Shown here: positions 26,479-37,511 of the stretch, in pieces
How the letters are laid out: each line of letters starts with the position of its first letter
How positions within the stretch are numbered: position 1 is the first letter of the stretch
Assembly (NCBI RefSeq): GCF_023238445.1
Contig: NZ_CP096658.1
Coordinates: forward strand, 1,550,001 to 1,614,000
Origin: Halorussus gelatinilyticus
GTDB taxonomy: Archaea; Halobacteriota; Halobacteria; Halobacteriales; Haladaptataceae
Direction of reading: 5' to 3'
DNA: 64,000 bases
Made by a program: the position numbers and the translations under genes
Notes under the pieces: generated by a model
Databases searched by the model: none
Seen by the model: the letters and a program-made list of their open reading frames with translations, nothing else
Told to the model about the DNA's origin: nothing

Positions 26479-28293
26479 TCAGAGCCGCGTCTCGATGGTC
26501 TCGGCCGTCTTCTCGCCGACGCCTTCGACCGCCCGCAACTCCGCCCGCGAAGCGTCCCGAATCCCCTCGACGCTCCCGAACCGCCGGAGGAGGCTCCGGC
26601 GCGTCGCGGGTCCGATACCCGGTACGTTGTCGAGTTCGGTCGAAACGTCGTCGCGCAGGGTCTGGTGGTACTGGACCGCGAAGCGGTGGGCCTCGTCGCG
26701 GACGCGCTGGAGGACGTGGAGGTGGTCGGCGTCGCTCGGCCAGTCGAACGTGCCGTCGGGCGTGACGACCAGCTCCTCGTCCTTGGCGAGCGCGACCGCG
26801 GGCACGTCCCAACCGGCGTCCGCGAGCGCGTCTCTGGCCGCGTTGAGTTGCCCCTCGCCGCCGTCGATGAGGAGCAGGTCGGGGTCCGGGCGGTCGTCCC
26901 TGTCCTCGACCGCGCGGTCGGCGCGCCAGCGAACCAAGTCGTACATGTTCGCGTAGTCGTCGTTCTCGTCGGTCAACTTCTTCCGGCGGTAGCCCGACTT
27001 GTCCGCCGACCCGTCCTCGAAAGCCACGTCGCTCCCGACCGCGTGCTTGCCCTGCGCGTGGCTCACGTCGAAGCCCTCGATGCGGCGGGGTACCCTGTCT
27101 AAGTTCAGGGCGTCCCGGAGCGCGGCCAGCGCGTCGGATTCGCTCGCGCCGCGCCGGGCGTTCTTCAGCGCGAGGTCCACCAGCGTCGCCTCTCGGCCGG
27201 CGCCCGGCACGCGGGCCGACACGCCCTCGCTTTCGAGCCAGTCCAGCACCTCCTCGTCGTCCGGACGGTCCGAGAAGAGCAGGGCGTCGGGCAGGTCACG
27301 CTCGGTGTAGTACTGAGTCACGAACGCCGAGAGGACCGCGCTGGCCCGAGTGTCGGCGTCGTCGGCGTCGCTCTCCGGAATCGTCACGGCGTGGCGCTCG
27401 CGGTCCACGAGCTGCCCCGACTCGCTGTGGAGACGCGCGACGGTCGCCGAGTCGCCTTCCAACGCGACGCCCAGCACGTCCACCGCGCGTTCGTCGCTCT
27501 GGTCGGCGACCGCCTCGCCCGCGCCGCCGTGGAACCCCTCCACCGCGTCGAGTTTGTCCCGGAGGTTCGCGGCGCGCTCGAACTCCTGACCGGCGGCGGC
27601 CTCCTCCATCTGCCTCCGGAGCGGGTCGGCGAGGACGCCGGTCTCGCCCTCGAAGAAGCGGACGACCGACTCCACGTCGGCGACGTACGACTCGCGGTCG
27701 ATTTCGTCGGTGCAGGGCGCGGTGCAGAGACCGATGTCGTAGTCCAAGCAGGGCCGGTCGCGGTTGCTGTACTTGTGGTCCGAACAGCCCCGGACGCCGT
27801 AGGTCTCCCGGAGCGCCTTCACGACGACCTCGACCTGCGTCTTGCGCGTGAAGGGACCGAACACGCGCGGGCCGGAGACGGTGGGGCCGCTCCCGGACGC
27901 TCCCGTTCCGCCGCCGTCGCGTCGCGCGCGGGCCTCGGGGTCCGGGTCGCGGGTGATCTCGATGCGGGGGAACTCGTGGTCGGTGAGTTGGACCAGCGGA
28001 TACGATTTGTCGTCCTTCAGCCGGACGTTGTACCGCGGTTGGAACCGCTTGATGAGGTTGGCTTCCAGCAGGAGGGCCTGCGTCTCGGTGTCCGTGACCG
28101 AGTAGTCGATGCTGTCCGCGCGCTTGACCATCCGGCGGATGCGCCGACTGCGAGGGTCGGCGTACGACCGCACGCGGTCCCGGATGTCCACGGCCTTGCC
28201 GACGTAGACGACCGTCTCGCCGTCCTGAAACTGGTAGACGCCGGGCTGACGTGGTAACTCGCCGGCGCGTTCGCGTACCGCGTCCCCGTCCAT
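26479..28293 (-). CDS. uvrC: Excinuclease ABC subunit UvrC
   Basis: 604 residues. It has an N-terminal GIY-YIG nuclease ([18 protein letters not shown], ~15-32), a Cys-containing region ([25 protein letters not shown]), a UVR helix pair that contacts UvrB ([23 protein letters not shown]), an RNase H-like endonuclease domain ([27 protein letters not shown]) and C-terminal helix-hairpin-helix motifs ([31 protein letters not shown]). It makes the incisions on either side of a lesion. The start is 9 bases after the stop of the PH-like membrane protein gene, so the two are probably co-transcribed. Confidence 0.98.
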   Translation of the reverse strand: MDGDAVRERAGELPRQPGVYQFQDGETVVYVGKAVDIRDRVRSYADPRSRRIRRMVKRADSIDYSVTDTETQALLLEANLIKRFQPRYNVRLKDDKSYPLVQLTDHEFPRIEITRDPDPEARARRDGGGTGASGSGPTVSGPRVFGPFTRKTQVEVVVKALRETYGVRGCSDHKYSNRDRPCLDYDIGLCTAPCTDEIDRESYVADVESVVRFFEGETGVLADPLRRQMEEAAAGQEFERAANLRDKLDAVEGFHGGAGEAVADQSDERAVDVLGVALEGDSATVARLHSESGQLVDRERHAVTIPESDADDADTRASAVLSAFVTQYYTERDLPDALLFSDRPDDEEVLDWLESEGVSARVPGAGREATLVDLALKNARRGASESDALAALRDALNLDRVPRRIEGFDVSHAQGKHAVGSDVAFEDGSADKSGYRRKKLTDENDDYANMYDLVRWRADRAVEDRDDRPDPDLLLIDGGEGQLNAARDALADAGWDVPAVALAKDEELVVTPDGTFDWPSDADHLHVLQRVRDEAHRFAVQYHQTLRDDVSTELDNVPGIGPATRRSLLRRFGSVEGIRDASRAELRAVEGVGEKTAETIETRL

Positions 28294-28302
28294 CGAACGC
28301 CG

Positions 28303-28917
28303 CTAGTCGCTACGCGGTTTTGAACTTGTCCCCACCGCGGCCCGAAGCCGTCTGGCGATGTCTTCGGCGTCGTCGTCGCGGACCGGTACCCGCATCGGGT
28401 CGCGGCCGGCGCGTTCGATGACGAGTTCGCGCTCGCGGGAACTGAAGTAGACGCCGACGAGCGCGAGCGCGACGACGACCAGCAGACCGCCGCCGACGAG
28501 GAGGACGGTGGTGAGCATGCCGAGGGCCTTCGGAAGGAGGGAGACGAGTTGCGCGATGCCAGCGCCGGGCGCGTCCGCGGGTGGAGTCACGTCGCCGAGA
28601 CCGTCGAGGACACCGCTGGTCTTCAGGAGGATGCCGCCGCCGAACAGCACCGCGCCGTAGACGCCCGCGCGGACGCCCCACCCGACGTAGGCGTCCTTGC
28701 CGGTCGTCTCGATGCTGGCGTCGAGGACGTTCGGACGGTCGGCGTGGTCGAACCGCCGGCCGTCTCCGTCGGGTGTAAACACGAGGACGCGGTGGGTCGT
28801 GACGGCGACGCGGGCACCTTCGACGGTGAACTCCTCTTCGACTTCCTCGCCCTGAAACAACATCTGCGAGAGGCGGTCGTCCGTCGCCTGCGACAACGGA
28901 GACTGACTCATCGTCAT
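28303..28917 (-). CDS. PH-like domain membrane protein upstream of uvrC
   Basis: 204 residues. The N-terminal soluble part (~20-80) has strands such as EEVEEEFTVEGARVAVTTHRVLVFTP, typical of bacterial PH-like domains. Two transmembrane helices (~85-105 and ~133-160) follow, then a basic C-terminal tail with another short PH-like strand (LVIERAGRDPMRVPV). The family is widespread in haloarchaea and of unknown function. It is probably co-transcribed with uvrC. The start is MTMSQS, and the second ATG (MSQS) is equally possible. Confidence 0.7.
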   Translation of the reverse strand: MTMSQSPLSQATDDRLSQMLFQGEEVEEEFTVEGARVAVTTHRVLVFTPDGDGRRFDHADRPNVLDASIETTGKDAYVGWGVRAGVYGAVLFGGGILLKTSGVLDGLGDVTPPADAPGAGIAQLVSLLPKALGMLTTVLLVGGGLLVVVALALVGVYFSSRERELVIERAGRDPMRVPVRDDDAEDIARRLRAAVGTSSKPRSD

Positions 28918-29119
28918 CGGGTCGCCGACTGCGAATCAAAACGATTGCGGCCGATACGTCGCCCTCCGGGTCCCCAACTGTCCTGCCACCCGTGGTCCAT
29001 CATTTGAATGCCGATACGCCGCTTTGCGTCTTAACGCTACTGGCGTGCGGTATGGTGGACGTTGACGCCGGCCACCGAGGACCCGGAGGTTTCAACTCGC
29101 TCCCGGGAGAGGTGCCGAC

Positions 29120-29380
29120 ATGGACGACGAGCGACTCTGGCTGGTCGAACGGACCTACACCGACAAGGGACTCGTCTCGCTGGTGTACGCCACCACCGAC
29201 GGCGAACGCTATCTCCAGAAACAGCGGTCGATGAACATGCTCAACCTCGTGGACGTGACCGCGGCCGTCGAGGCCGACCCCGACTCGCTGGACGACGTGG
29301 AGGACGACGAGACCCGCGAGCAGTACGCCGGCGAGGCGACGCGGATGGCCGACGAACGCGACCCGGACGACGCGGTCTGA
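29120..29380 (+). CDS. Small acidic protein, unknown function
   Basis: 86 residues. A compact N-terminal half (ERLWLVERTYTDKGLVSLVYATTDGERYLQKQRSM) looks like an antiparallel beta-sheet. The second half is an acidic helix with many Asp/Glu (VEADPDSLDDVEDDETREQYAGEATRMADERDPDD). It resembles small conserved hypothetical proteins of haloarchaea. No motif or partner can be named. It stands alone between the uvrC operon (divergent) and the nuclease gene (convergent). Confidence 0.65.
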   Translation: MDDERLWLVERTYTDKGLVSLVYATTDGERYLQKQRSMNMLNLVDVTAAVEADPDSLDDVEDDETREQYAGEATRMADERDPDDAV

Positions 29381-29437
29381 GCCGTCGGCGACTCTTCTAC
29401 TCTCCGTCAGAAAAAGGACCGCAAAAGCGGGTCGGCC

Positions 29438-30364
29438 TCAGTACGACCGACGGTCCACTTCGCTACCGCTCTCGTCGTAGAGGTACGCCGTGTCGCCGTA
29501 GTCGTTCCAGATTTCGTGGCCGAACGCGGCGTAGAGGTCGTCCGAGTCGTCGGTGCCGCTCCCGGAGTGGACCCAGACCGATTCGCCCGACGCGAGGGTG
29601 AAGCCGTCGGGGAAGGTGTAGGTGTGGCCTGCCTCGTCTTCGAGCGCGTAGCCCGACAGGTCGAGCTCGCCGCTCCCGGTGTTCTTGATCTGGACGCGCT
29701 CGTCGTTCGTGCTGCTGGCTTCGGCGTAGACCCACTCGACCGAGGCAGTGCCGCTATCGCTCCCGTCGTCGCCGCCGCTACCGCCGTCGTCGACGGTCCG
29801 GCAGTGCCAGAGGCCCCGCAGGTTGGCCTGTGACTCGTTCTCGGCGCTGTAGAACGTCTGTCGCTGACTGAACGAGCTATCGTAGACGCGGGCGTGACCC
29901 TTCTCGACGAGGTCGAGGTTGAAGTTCTCGCCGTTCACGTAGACGTACGCCAGCAGGCGACCGTAGTCGCCGCGCCGGTCGGACTTGCTGTCGAACTTCA
30001 GCGTGACCGTCTCGCCGACGATGGTGTCCTTCGTGAACTGGCTGGCGTTCTTCCCGGCGCTCCGGAGGCAGTCCTTGCCCGCTTGGGTGTTCGGGACGCC
30101 CTCGAACTCGCCGGGCGTGTTCTCGACGTTGACCTCGGGCGTGTCCACGCCGAGCAGTCGGACGGTGTCGGTCGAACCGTTCTGGTACCGGACGTCCACG
30201 GTGTCGCCGTCCGCCGCGCTCGTGACCGTCACGGTCACCGAACCGCTGATGCTACTCGTCGATACGTCCTCGGTCGTCGGGACGACCGCCGCGCTTCCCG
30301 CGACGGTCAGACTCCCGACGAGCGCTACTACCATCAGTATCGAAAGGAACTGCTTTCGTGCCAC
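29438..30364 (-). CDS. Secreted thermonuclease with lamin-tail domain
   Basis: 308 residues from a GTG start. A Sec signal peptide (ARKQFLSILMVVALVGSLTVAGSA) is followed by a staphylococcal-nuclease domain (~45-195). The catalytic Arg and Glu lie in VRLLGVDTPEV, and the second Arg in RRGDYGRLLAYVYV. A Gly/Ser/Asp linker leads to a C-terminal lamin-tail domain (~207-305: 'VEWVYAEASSTNDERVQIKNTGSGELDLSGYALED'), which is common in exported nucleases and may bind surfaces or nucleic acid. It degrades extracellular DNA/RNA for nutrition or biofilm remodelling. A TATA-like region lies in the AT-rich bases just upstream. Confidence 0.93.
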   Translation of the reverse strand: MARKQFLSILMVVALVGSLTVAGSAAVVPTTEDVSTSSISGSVTVTVTSAADGDTVDVRYQNGSTDTVRLLGVDTPEVNVENTPGEFEGVPNTQAGKDCLRSAGKNASQFTKDTIVGETVTLKFDSKSDRRGDYGRLLAYVYVNGENFNLDLVEKGHARVYDSSFSQRQTFYSAENESQANLRGLWHCRTVDDGGSGGDDGSDSGTASVEWVYAEASSTNDERVQIKNTGSGELDLSGYALEDEAGHTYTFPDGFTLASGESVWVHSGSGTDDSDDLYAAFGHEIWNDYGDTAYLYDESGSEVDRRSY

Positions 30365-30518
30365 GTCTCGACGTGATAGTTTTTAACGTAAAAAAGATTC
30401 TAATAAATATCGTCCGGCTACGTTCGGGTATTTTTCGCACGGTCGCTCGCGAGCGTTTTCCAAATCGGACGACACGATAAGACAAGGGTTTACGTAGGGG
30501 AGCGCAAAACCCCCGCCC

Positions 30519-31445
30519 ATGGCCGCCATCGAAATTGACGGAGTAACGAAACGGTACGGCGACGTCGTCGCCGTCCGCGACCTCTCCTTCGAAGTCGAAG
30601 AGGGCGAGGTGTTCGGCTTCCTCGGGCCGAACGGCGCGGGCAAGTCCACGACCATCAATATGCTGTTGGACTTCGTGCGCCCGACCGACGGGGAGATTAC
30701 GGTCCTCGGCCGCGACGTCCACGACGAGAGCGTCGCGGTCCGGGAACATCTCGGCGTCCTCCCCGAGGGGTTCTCGGTGTACGACCGACTGACCGGCCGC
30801 CAGCACCTCGAATTCGCAATCGAGTCGAAGGACGCCGACGACAATGTCGACGCCATCTTGGAACGCGTCGGACTCGACGGCGACGGCGACCGGAAGGCCG
30901 GCGGCTACTCGAAGGGGATGGCCCAACGCCTCGTCCTCGGGATGGCGCTGGTCGGCGACCCCGACCTGCTCGTCCTCGACGAACCCTCCACGGGACTCGA
31001 CCCGCAGGGTGCCCGCCAGATGCGTGACATCGTCCGCGAGGAGGCCGACCGGGGCGCGACCGTCTTCTTCTCGTCGCACATCCTCGGTCAGGTCGAGGCG
31101 GTCTGCGACCGCGTTGGCATCCTCCGGGACGGACAACTCGTGGCCGAGGACTCCATCGAGGGCCTGCGCGAGGCGACCAGCGCCGACACCGTCCTCCGAA
31201 TCACGGTCGGTGACGTTCCCGAGGACGCCCTCGCGGACGTGCGCGACCTCGACGGCGTGTCGGAGGTCGAAGCGAACGAGGGCGGCGACCGCTTGACCGT
31301 CTCCTGCCAGAGCGACGTGAAGACGACCGTCCTCTCGACGCTGGAGGAGGCGGGCGTAGACGTGCGGGACTTCGAGACCGAGGAAGCCTCGCTCGAAGAA
31401 CTGTTCATGGACTACACCACCGACAAGCAGGAGGTCGAAGCATGA
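30519..31445 (+). CDS. ABC-2 type transporter ATP-binding protein
   Basis: 308 residues. It has Walker A (GPNGAGKST, ~38-46), the signature YSKGMAQR, Walker B (LLVLDEPSTGLDPQG), the H-loop SSHILGQVE, and a C-terminal ~90-residue domain usual in ABC-2 ATPases that power exporters of drugs, polysaccharides or membrane components. It overlaps the permease gene by ATGA. The nearest other genes are unrelated, so the substrate is open. The RiPP cluster lies 4 kb away without a dedicated exporter, but no direct link is visible. Confidence 0.92.
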   Translation: MAAIEIDGVTKRYGDVVAVRDLSFEVEEGEVFGFLGPNGAGKSTTINMLLDFVRPTDGEITVLGRDVHDESVAVREHLGVLPEGFSVYDRLTGRQHLEFAIESKDADDNVDAILERVGLDGDGDRKAGGYSKGMAQRLVLGMALVGDPDLLVLDEPSTGLDPQGARQMRDIVREEADRGATVFFSSHILGQVEAVCDRVGILRDGQLVAEDSIEGLREATSADTVLRITVGDVPEDALADVRDLDGVSEVEANEGGDRLTVSCQSDVKTTVLSTLEEAGVDVRDFETEEASLEELFMDYTTDKQEVEA

Positions 31446-32332
31446 CGTGGCAGGCCGTCGCCCGGAAGGACTTCCGGGACGCGGTGCGCTCGAAGTGGCT
31501 GTGGGCGCTGTCGCTCCTGTTCGTCGCGGTGTTCGCACTGCCGCCGATACTGCTGTTCTACCTCGAAATGGGTGCGACGCCCCAGCAAGGCCAGTCCGGG
31601 ACGACCGACATGTTCGTGTTCCTGATGAAACAGGGCACGTCGATTCTGATTCCGCTTATCGCCATCGTCATCGGATACACCTCGATAACGCAGGAGCGCG
31701 AGTCCGGGTCGCTGAAGCTCCTGCTGTCGCTCCCCCACTCGCGCGACGACGTGGTGTTCGGGAAAGTCCTCGGCCGCTCGGGCGTCATCGCCCTCCCCAT
31801 CGCGGTCGGGTTCGCGGTCGCGTTCCTGGTGTTGCTGTTCACGTCGCTGTCGCTGAAACTCGTGAACTTGCTGCTGTTCGCGGCGCTCACTGCGGTCCTC
31901 GGTCTCGTGTTCGTCGGCCTCTCGGTCGGCGTCTCGGCCGCCGCCAGCACCGGCCAGCGCGCGATGGTCGCCGCCATCGCGCTGTTCATCTGGTTCGTCG
32001 TCCTCTGGAACTCCTTCGCGAATCAGGTCGTGAACGCGCTGGTCAAGTACGTCGGCATCAGCGAGGCGGCGCGTTACCAGACCGTGCTGTTCCTCAAACT
32101 CCTGAACCCGACGCAGGCCTACAAGACGCTGGTGGACACCGTCCTGATGGATTCGGCGCTCCAGTCCCGAATCTACATGTTCGGCATCTTCAAGCGCAAG
32201 GCCGTCGCGCAGGCGTTCGGCGACTCGCTACCCATCTACCTCTCGGACCCCTTCGTCGTCGCCTACTTCCTCGCGTGGCTGTTCGTCCCGGTCGCGGTCG
32301 GCCTGCGGAAGTTCTCGAACGACGACCTCTGA
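31442..32332 (+). CDS. ABC-2 type transporter permease
   Basis: 296 residues with six transmembrane helices: one near 20-40, two around 60-80 and 115-140, then 145-170, 178-200 and a last near 270-290. An extracytoplasmic loop lies around 200-255. The cytoplasmic 'YTSITQERESGSLKLLLSLPHSRDDVVFGKVLGR' block is the NosY/ABC-2 coupling signature. It pairs with the ATPase encoded immediately upstream (ATGA overlap). Confidence 0.9.
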   Translation: MTWQAVARKDFRDAVRSKWLWALSLLFVAVFALPPILLFYLEMGATPQQGQSGTTDMFVFLMKQGTSILIPLIAIVIGYTSITQERESGSLKLLLSLPHSRDDVVFGKVLGRSGVIALPIAVGFAVAFLVLLFTSLSLKLVNLLLFAALTAVLGLVFVGLSVGVSAAASTGQRAMVAAIALFIWFVVLWNSFANQVVNALVKYVGISEAARYQTVLFLKLLNPTQAYKTLVDTVLMDSALQSRIYMFGIFKRKAVAQAFGDSLPIYLSDPFVVAYFLAWLFVPVAVGLRKFSNDDL

Positions 32333-32333
32333 A

Positions 32334-34553
<2,220 letters not shown>

Positions 34554-34588
34554 CTATGAGGGGTTGGTGATACCACCTCGCAAAGTCG

Positions 34589-35410
34589 ATGCCCTCCCCG
34601 AACGACTCCCCCGAATCGAACGACGACCACCCCCACGAATCGAACGACGAACGCACCCGCGACGCCAACGACGAGCGTCCCTCCGAACCGGCGGTCGAAT
34701 CCGCCGCGGACGACCCCCGGATGAACGACGAGTACGTCCGGAGACTCCCCGACGAGGGCGTGACGTTGGTCGGCGTCGTCCACGACCACCCCGCGAGCGT
34801 CCATCGGGCCCGCGAAGTCGTCCGCGAGCGCGACCCCGCGGTCGTCGCGCTCGAATCGCCGCCGCTGGCGGTGCCCCTCTACGAGACCTACGCCCGCGAG
34901 TCCCGGACCCCGCCGACGTTCGGCGGCGAGATGAGCGCCGCGGCGCAGGCCGCCCACGAGTGCGACGCCGACGTGGTAGGCATCGACGGCCCGACGGCCG
35001 ACTTCTTCGCGCGCCTCGCCCGGAACTGCCGGTCGGCCGGCGCGTCGCTCGGGACGCTCCGGCGGGTCGCCGCGGGCGTCACGTCCGTCACTCGCCACGC
35101 GCTGACGTGCCGTGTCGCGGCGGCAGTCGCCGACCGGACCGCGCTCCGGGTCGAGGTGGACGACCCGGTGGCCCACGACTGCGACTGGTCGGACCCGCCC
35201 GCGGTGCAGGCCGACGACGAGCGAGCGCAGGCCCGGCGCTCACAGTCGCTCCTGCGGGCGTTCGACCCCCCGCGGCCGGTTCGCCTCCGCGACGAGACCC
35301 GCGAGGAGTGTATGGCCGAGAAACTGTCGGCACTCCGTGACGAGGGCGAGACGGTCGCGATCGTCGGGTTGGACCACCTCGATAGCGTGACCGAGCAGGT
35401 CGCGGAGTAG
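34589..35410 (+). CDS. TraB/PrgY-like (GumN-type) protein
   Basis: 273 residues. The first ~45 are low-complexity polar (repeated ESND/DAND segments from a short DNA repeat), and an internal ATG at 34721 would remove them. The conserved core starts with TLVGVVHDHPASVHRAREVVRERDPAVVALESPPL, the G-x-x-H ... E pattern of TraB family proteins, which have a TIKI-like metal-dependent fold. It has Cys-containing helices and ends 'REECMAEKLSALRDEGETVAIVGLDHLDSV', the second conserved block. There are no transmembrane helices, unlike longer archaeal TraB proteins. TraB/PrgY members are linked to peptide-pheromone shutdown in enterococci; the archaeal role is unknown. Confidence 0.75.
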   Translation: MPSPNDSPESNDDHPHESNDERTRDANDERPSEPAVESAADDPRMNDEYVRRLPDEGVTLVGVVHDHPASVHRAREVVRERDPAVVALESPPLAVPLYETYARESRTPPTFGGEMSAAAQAAHECDADVVGIDGPTADFFARLARNCRSAGASLGTLRRVAAGVTSVTRHALTCRVAAAVADRTALRVEVDDPVAHDCDWSDPPAVQADDERAQARRSQSLLRAFDPPRPVRLRDETREECMAEKLSALRDEGETVAIVGLDHLDSVTEQVAE

Positions 35411-35513
35411 CCGAGCGGGTCTGGACAGTCGAGCAGGTCCGAAACGGTCGAACGGGTCGCGACGAACGGGTGTCCCCGGTCGCTCGTGACCGTCCGTCGT
35501 CCGACCGGTACCG

Positions 35514-35744
35514 TTAGCTGCGAAGTCGGACCTCGTCGTCGGTGATTTCGTCCACCTGTTCCTCCCGAAGCGGGAAGGTGTCGTCGTCGCGGTCGCCCCA
35601 GTCCAGCGTGGCCTTGAGCTTGTCCGTGATACTGACGTCGGGGTCCACGTAGGCGGTACCGCGTTCGACCTCGGTAATCAGTCCGACTTTAACGTCGCCC
35701 ATCACGACGGGTTTGCCCTCGTCGCTGTCGCTGAACTCTGTCAT
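35514..35744 (-). CDS. PRC-barrel-like small protein
   Basis: 76 residues from the ATG at 35744. The order of strands (KPVVMGDVKVGLITEVERGTAYVDPD) and the terminal 'FPLREEQVDEITDDEVRLR' match the small PRC-barrel proteins frequent in haloarchaea, which bind RNA, other proteins or membranes in different systems. It is acidic and cytoplasmic. An upstream in-frame extension adds 18 residues without acidic bias and is not used. Confidence 0.7.
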   Translation of the reverse strand: MTEFSDSDEGKPVVMGDVKVGLITEVERGTAYVDPDVSITDKLKATLDWGDRDDDTFPLREEQVDEITDDEVRLRS

Positions 35745-35902
35745 GACAACCGTGGTACTACGGGACGCATGATGACGGCTGTGGCCGATGGTCGTCACGT
35801 CCGTCCTGCGGCGTCGCGGCCCGAGTCAACCGTCGCCTGCGGAGTTGGCGGGAATTGCGAAGACCCCGCGTACTTAAGCCGAATCCGTGCGAGGTTGGAC
35901 AC

Positions 35903-37090
35903 ATGCGCGAGGACTTTCTCCTCCTGAATCCGGGGCCGGTTCCCGTGACCCGCGAGGTACGACAGGCGATGAGCGAACCCATGGTCTCGCACCGCTCCGC
36001 CGAGTTCGAGGCCGTCTACGAGCGAGCGCAGGACGCGCTCGACCACGTGTTCACCCAATCGACGCTCGACGGCGAGACGACCGCGAGCGACGGGACGAGT
36101 CTCGTCTTCAACGGCACGGCGACGATGGCGATGGAGGCCGCGGTGGCGAACCTCGTCGGCACGCTCAGCGGACGCGGCGACGACGGCAAGGTCGTCCCGC
36201 TCGTGAACGGCAAGTTCGGGCGGCGATTCAAGCGAATCGCCGACCGGTACGCCTCGGTGGACCCCGTGGAAGCGACGTGGGGCCACTCGCTCGACCTCGA
36301 CGAGGTTCGGGAGACGGTGGACGACGACACCGACGTCGTGACGATGGTCCACAACGAGACCAGCACGGGCCTGCTGAACCCGGTCGAGGAGGTCGGCGAA
36401 ATCGCGGCGGAACACGACGCCCGCTTCGTCGTGGACGGCGTGACCTCTATCGGCGGCGACGCGTTCCGCATCGACGACTGGAACGTGGACGTGGCCGTCA
36501 CCGACGCCCAGAAGTGTCTGGCCGCGCCGCCGGGCACCTCCGCGATGTACGCCACGGAGCGCGCGCAGGAGGCGTTCGACGGCGACGCCGCGCCGTTCTA
36601 CGAGGACCTCGACTGGCACCTCCGGAAGGCCGATTCCCACCAGACGCCGTTCACGAGCGCGGTGCCGCTGTTCCGCGGTCTCGCGGTCGCAGTCGAGGAC
36701 ATCGTCGAGGAGGGAATGGGCGAGCGAATCGAGCGCCACCGCGAGCAGTCGCGGGCGTTCCGCGAGGCGTTCACCGCGATGGGACTCGACCTCTTCGCCG
36801 AGCGCAACGACGCGACGGAGTACTCCAACACTCTGACCGCGGTGTCGCTCCCGGCCCACACCCGCGAGGACCCCGAGGCCTTCTTCGACGCTATCGAGGC
36901 CCGCGGCGTCTCCATCTCGGGCGGACAGGCACACCTCGGCGGCGAAATATTCCGTGTGAGCAACATGGGCGGCCTGTCGAGCGAGCAGATTCTGCGCGGA
37001 GTCCGCACCATCGGCGAGGCGTTCGAGGAGACCGGCGAGGACGTGGACGCCGACGCGGGCGTCGAGGCGGCGCGCGAGATTCTACGGTAA
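35903..37090 (+). CDS. Class V aminotransferase (alanine/serine-glyoxylate type)
   Basis: 395 residues, PLP enzyme of the serine-pyruvate/alanine-glyoxylate branch. The N-terminus is 'LLLNPGPVPVTREVRQAM', followed by the substrate phosphate region TSLVFNGTATMAMEAAVANLV and the PLP-binding Asp in FVVDGVTSIGGD. The Schiff-base Lys is in TDAQKCLAAPPG. It likely interconverts alanine, serine or phosphonopyruvate-type substrates with glyoxylate/pyruvate. The ATG at 35903 is preferred because the family begins immediately with this motif. It is monocistronic. Confidence 0.92.
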   Translation: MREDFLLLNPGPVPVTREVRQAMSEPMVSHRSAEFEAVYERAQDALDHVFTQSTLDGETTASDGTSLVFNGTATMAMEAAVANLVGTLSGRGDDGKVVPLVNGKFGRRFKRIADRYASVDPVEATWGHSLDLDEVRETVDDDTDVVTMVHNETSTGLLNPVEEVGEIAAEHDARFVVDGVTSIGGDAFRIDDWNVDVAVTDAQKCLAAPPGTSAMYATERAQEAFDGDAAPFYEDLDWHLRKADSHQTPFTSAVPLFRGLAVAVEDIVEEGMGERIERHREQSRAFREAFTAMGLDLFAERNDATEYSNTLTAVSLPAHTREDPEAFFDAIEARGVSISGGQAHLGGEIFRVSNMGGLSSEQILRGVRTIGEAFEETGEDVDADAGVEAAREILR

Positions 37091-37231
37091 ACAGTCCGAG
37101 TCTCCGTTTTCGCTACTCGACGTGCGACCCCAGCAATCTACACCTGTGTTAAGAACATTATTTTCTTTCCTTGACAAGCTCCGGGCTTTCTTTGCGGTAC
37201 TCGGCCCGTCGCCGCCGACCGCTCGGCGCGC

Positions 37232-37444
37232 TCACTCTGCGCGTCGCCGAAGCGAGACCGGAACGCAGACGACTGCGGTCAGTAGGAGTGTGCCCCCGAC
37301 GATGGCGAGAATCGCTCCGGAGCGACCGTGATGCGTCCAGTAGTCGTACCCGAGCGAGGCGCTGGCGGCAATCAGTCCCGCCACCGCGACCGCGCGAAGA
37401 AGGTTCGTCCGATTCGTCGCCCACGCCTCGCGGAGAACGTCCAT
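37232..37444 (-). CDS. Small two-helix membrane protein, unknown
   Basis: 70 residues: an amphipathic start (MDVLREAWATNRTNLLRA) and two transmembrane helices (~18-33, ~43-62) ending in the basic SLRRRAE. It fits a small conserved haloarchaeal membrane protein. Stop and start are distinct from its neighbours and codon use is normal. No motif suggests a role. Confidence 0.55.
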   Translation of the reverse strand: MDVLREAWATNRTNLLRAVAVAGLIAASASLGYDYWTHHGRSGAILAIVGGTLLLTAVVCVPVSLRRRAE

Positions 37445-37511
37445 ACACGCCGGTACGACGGACGAGGGGAAGTAGCTAGGGAACTCCTCTCTCGACGCCG
37501 GGACGACCGGT

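Noticed and set aside
26224..27102. A 292-codon plus-strand frame overlapping precursor 3 and uvrC
   Set aside because: Its later part is antisense to the C-terminal helix-hairpin-helix region of uvrC. The frame of precursor 3, with its conserved leader, is the credible one.
30519..32332. The ABC-2 transporter as exporter of the azole peptides
   Set aside because: It is separated by uvrC, the nuclease and other genes and has no shared promoter pattern. Proximity alone is not support, so only its absence from the cluster is noted.
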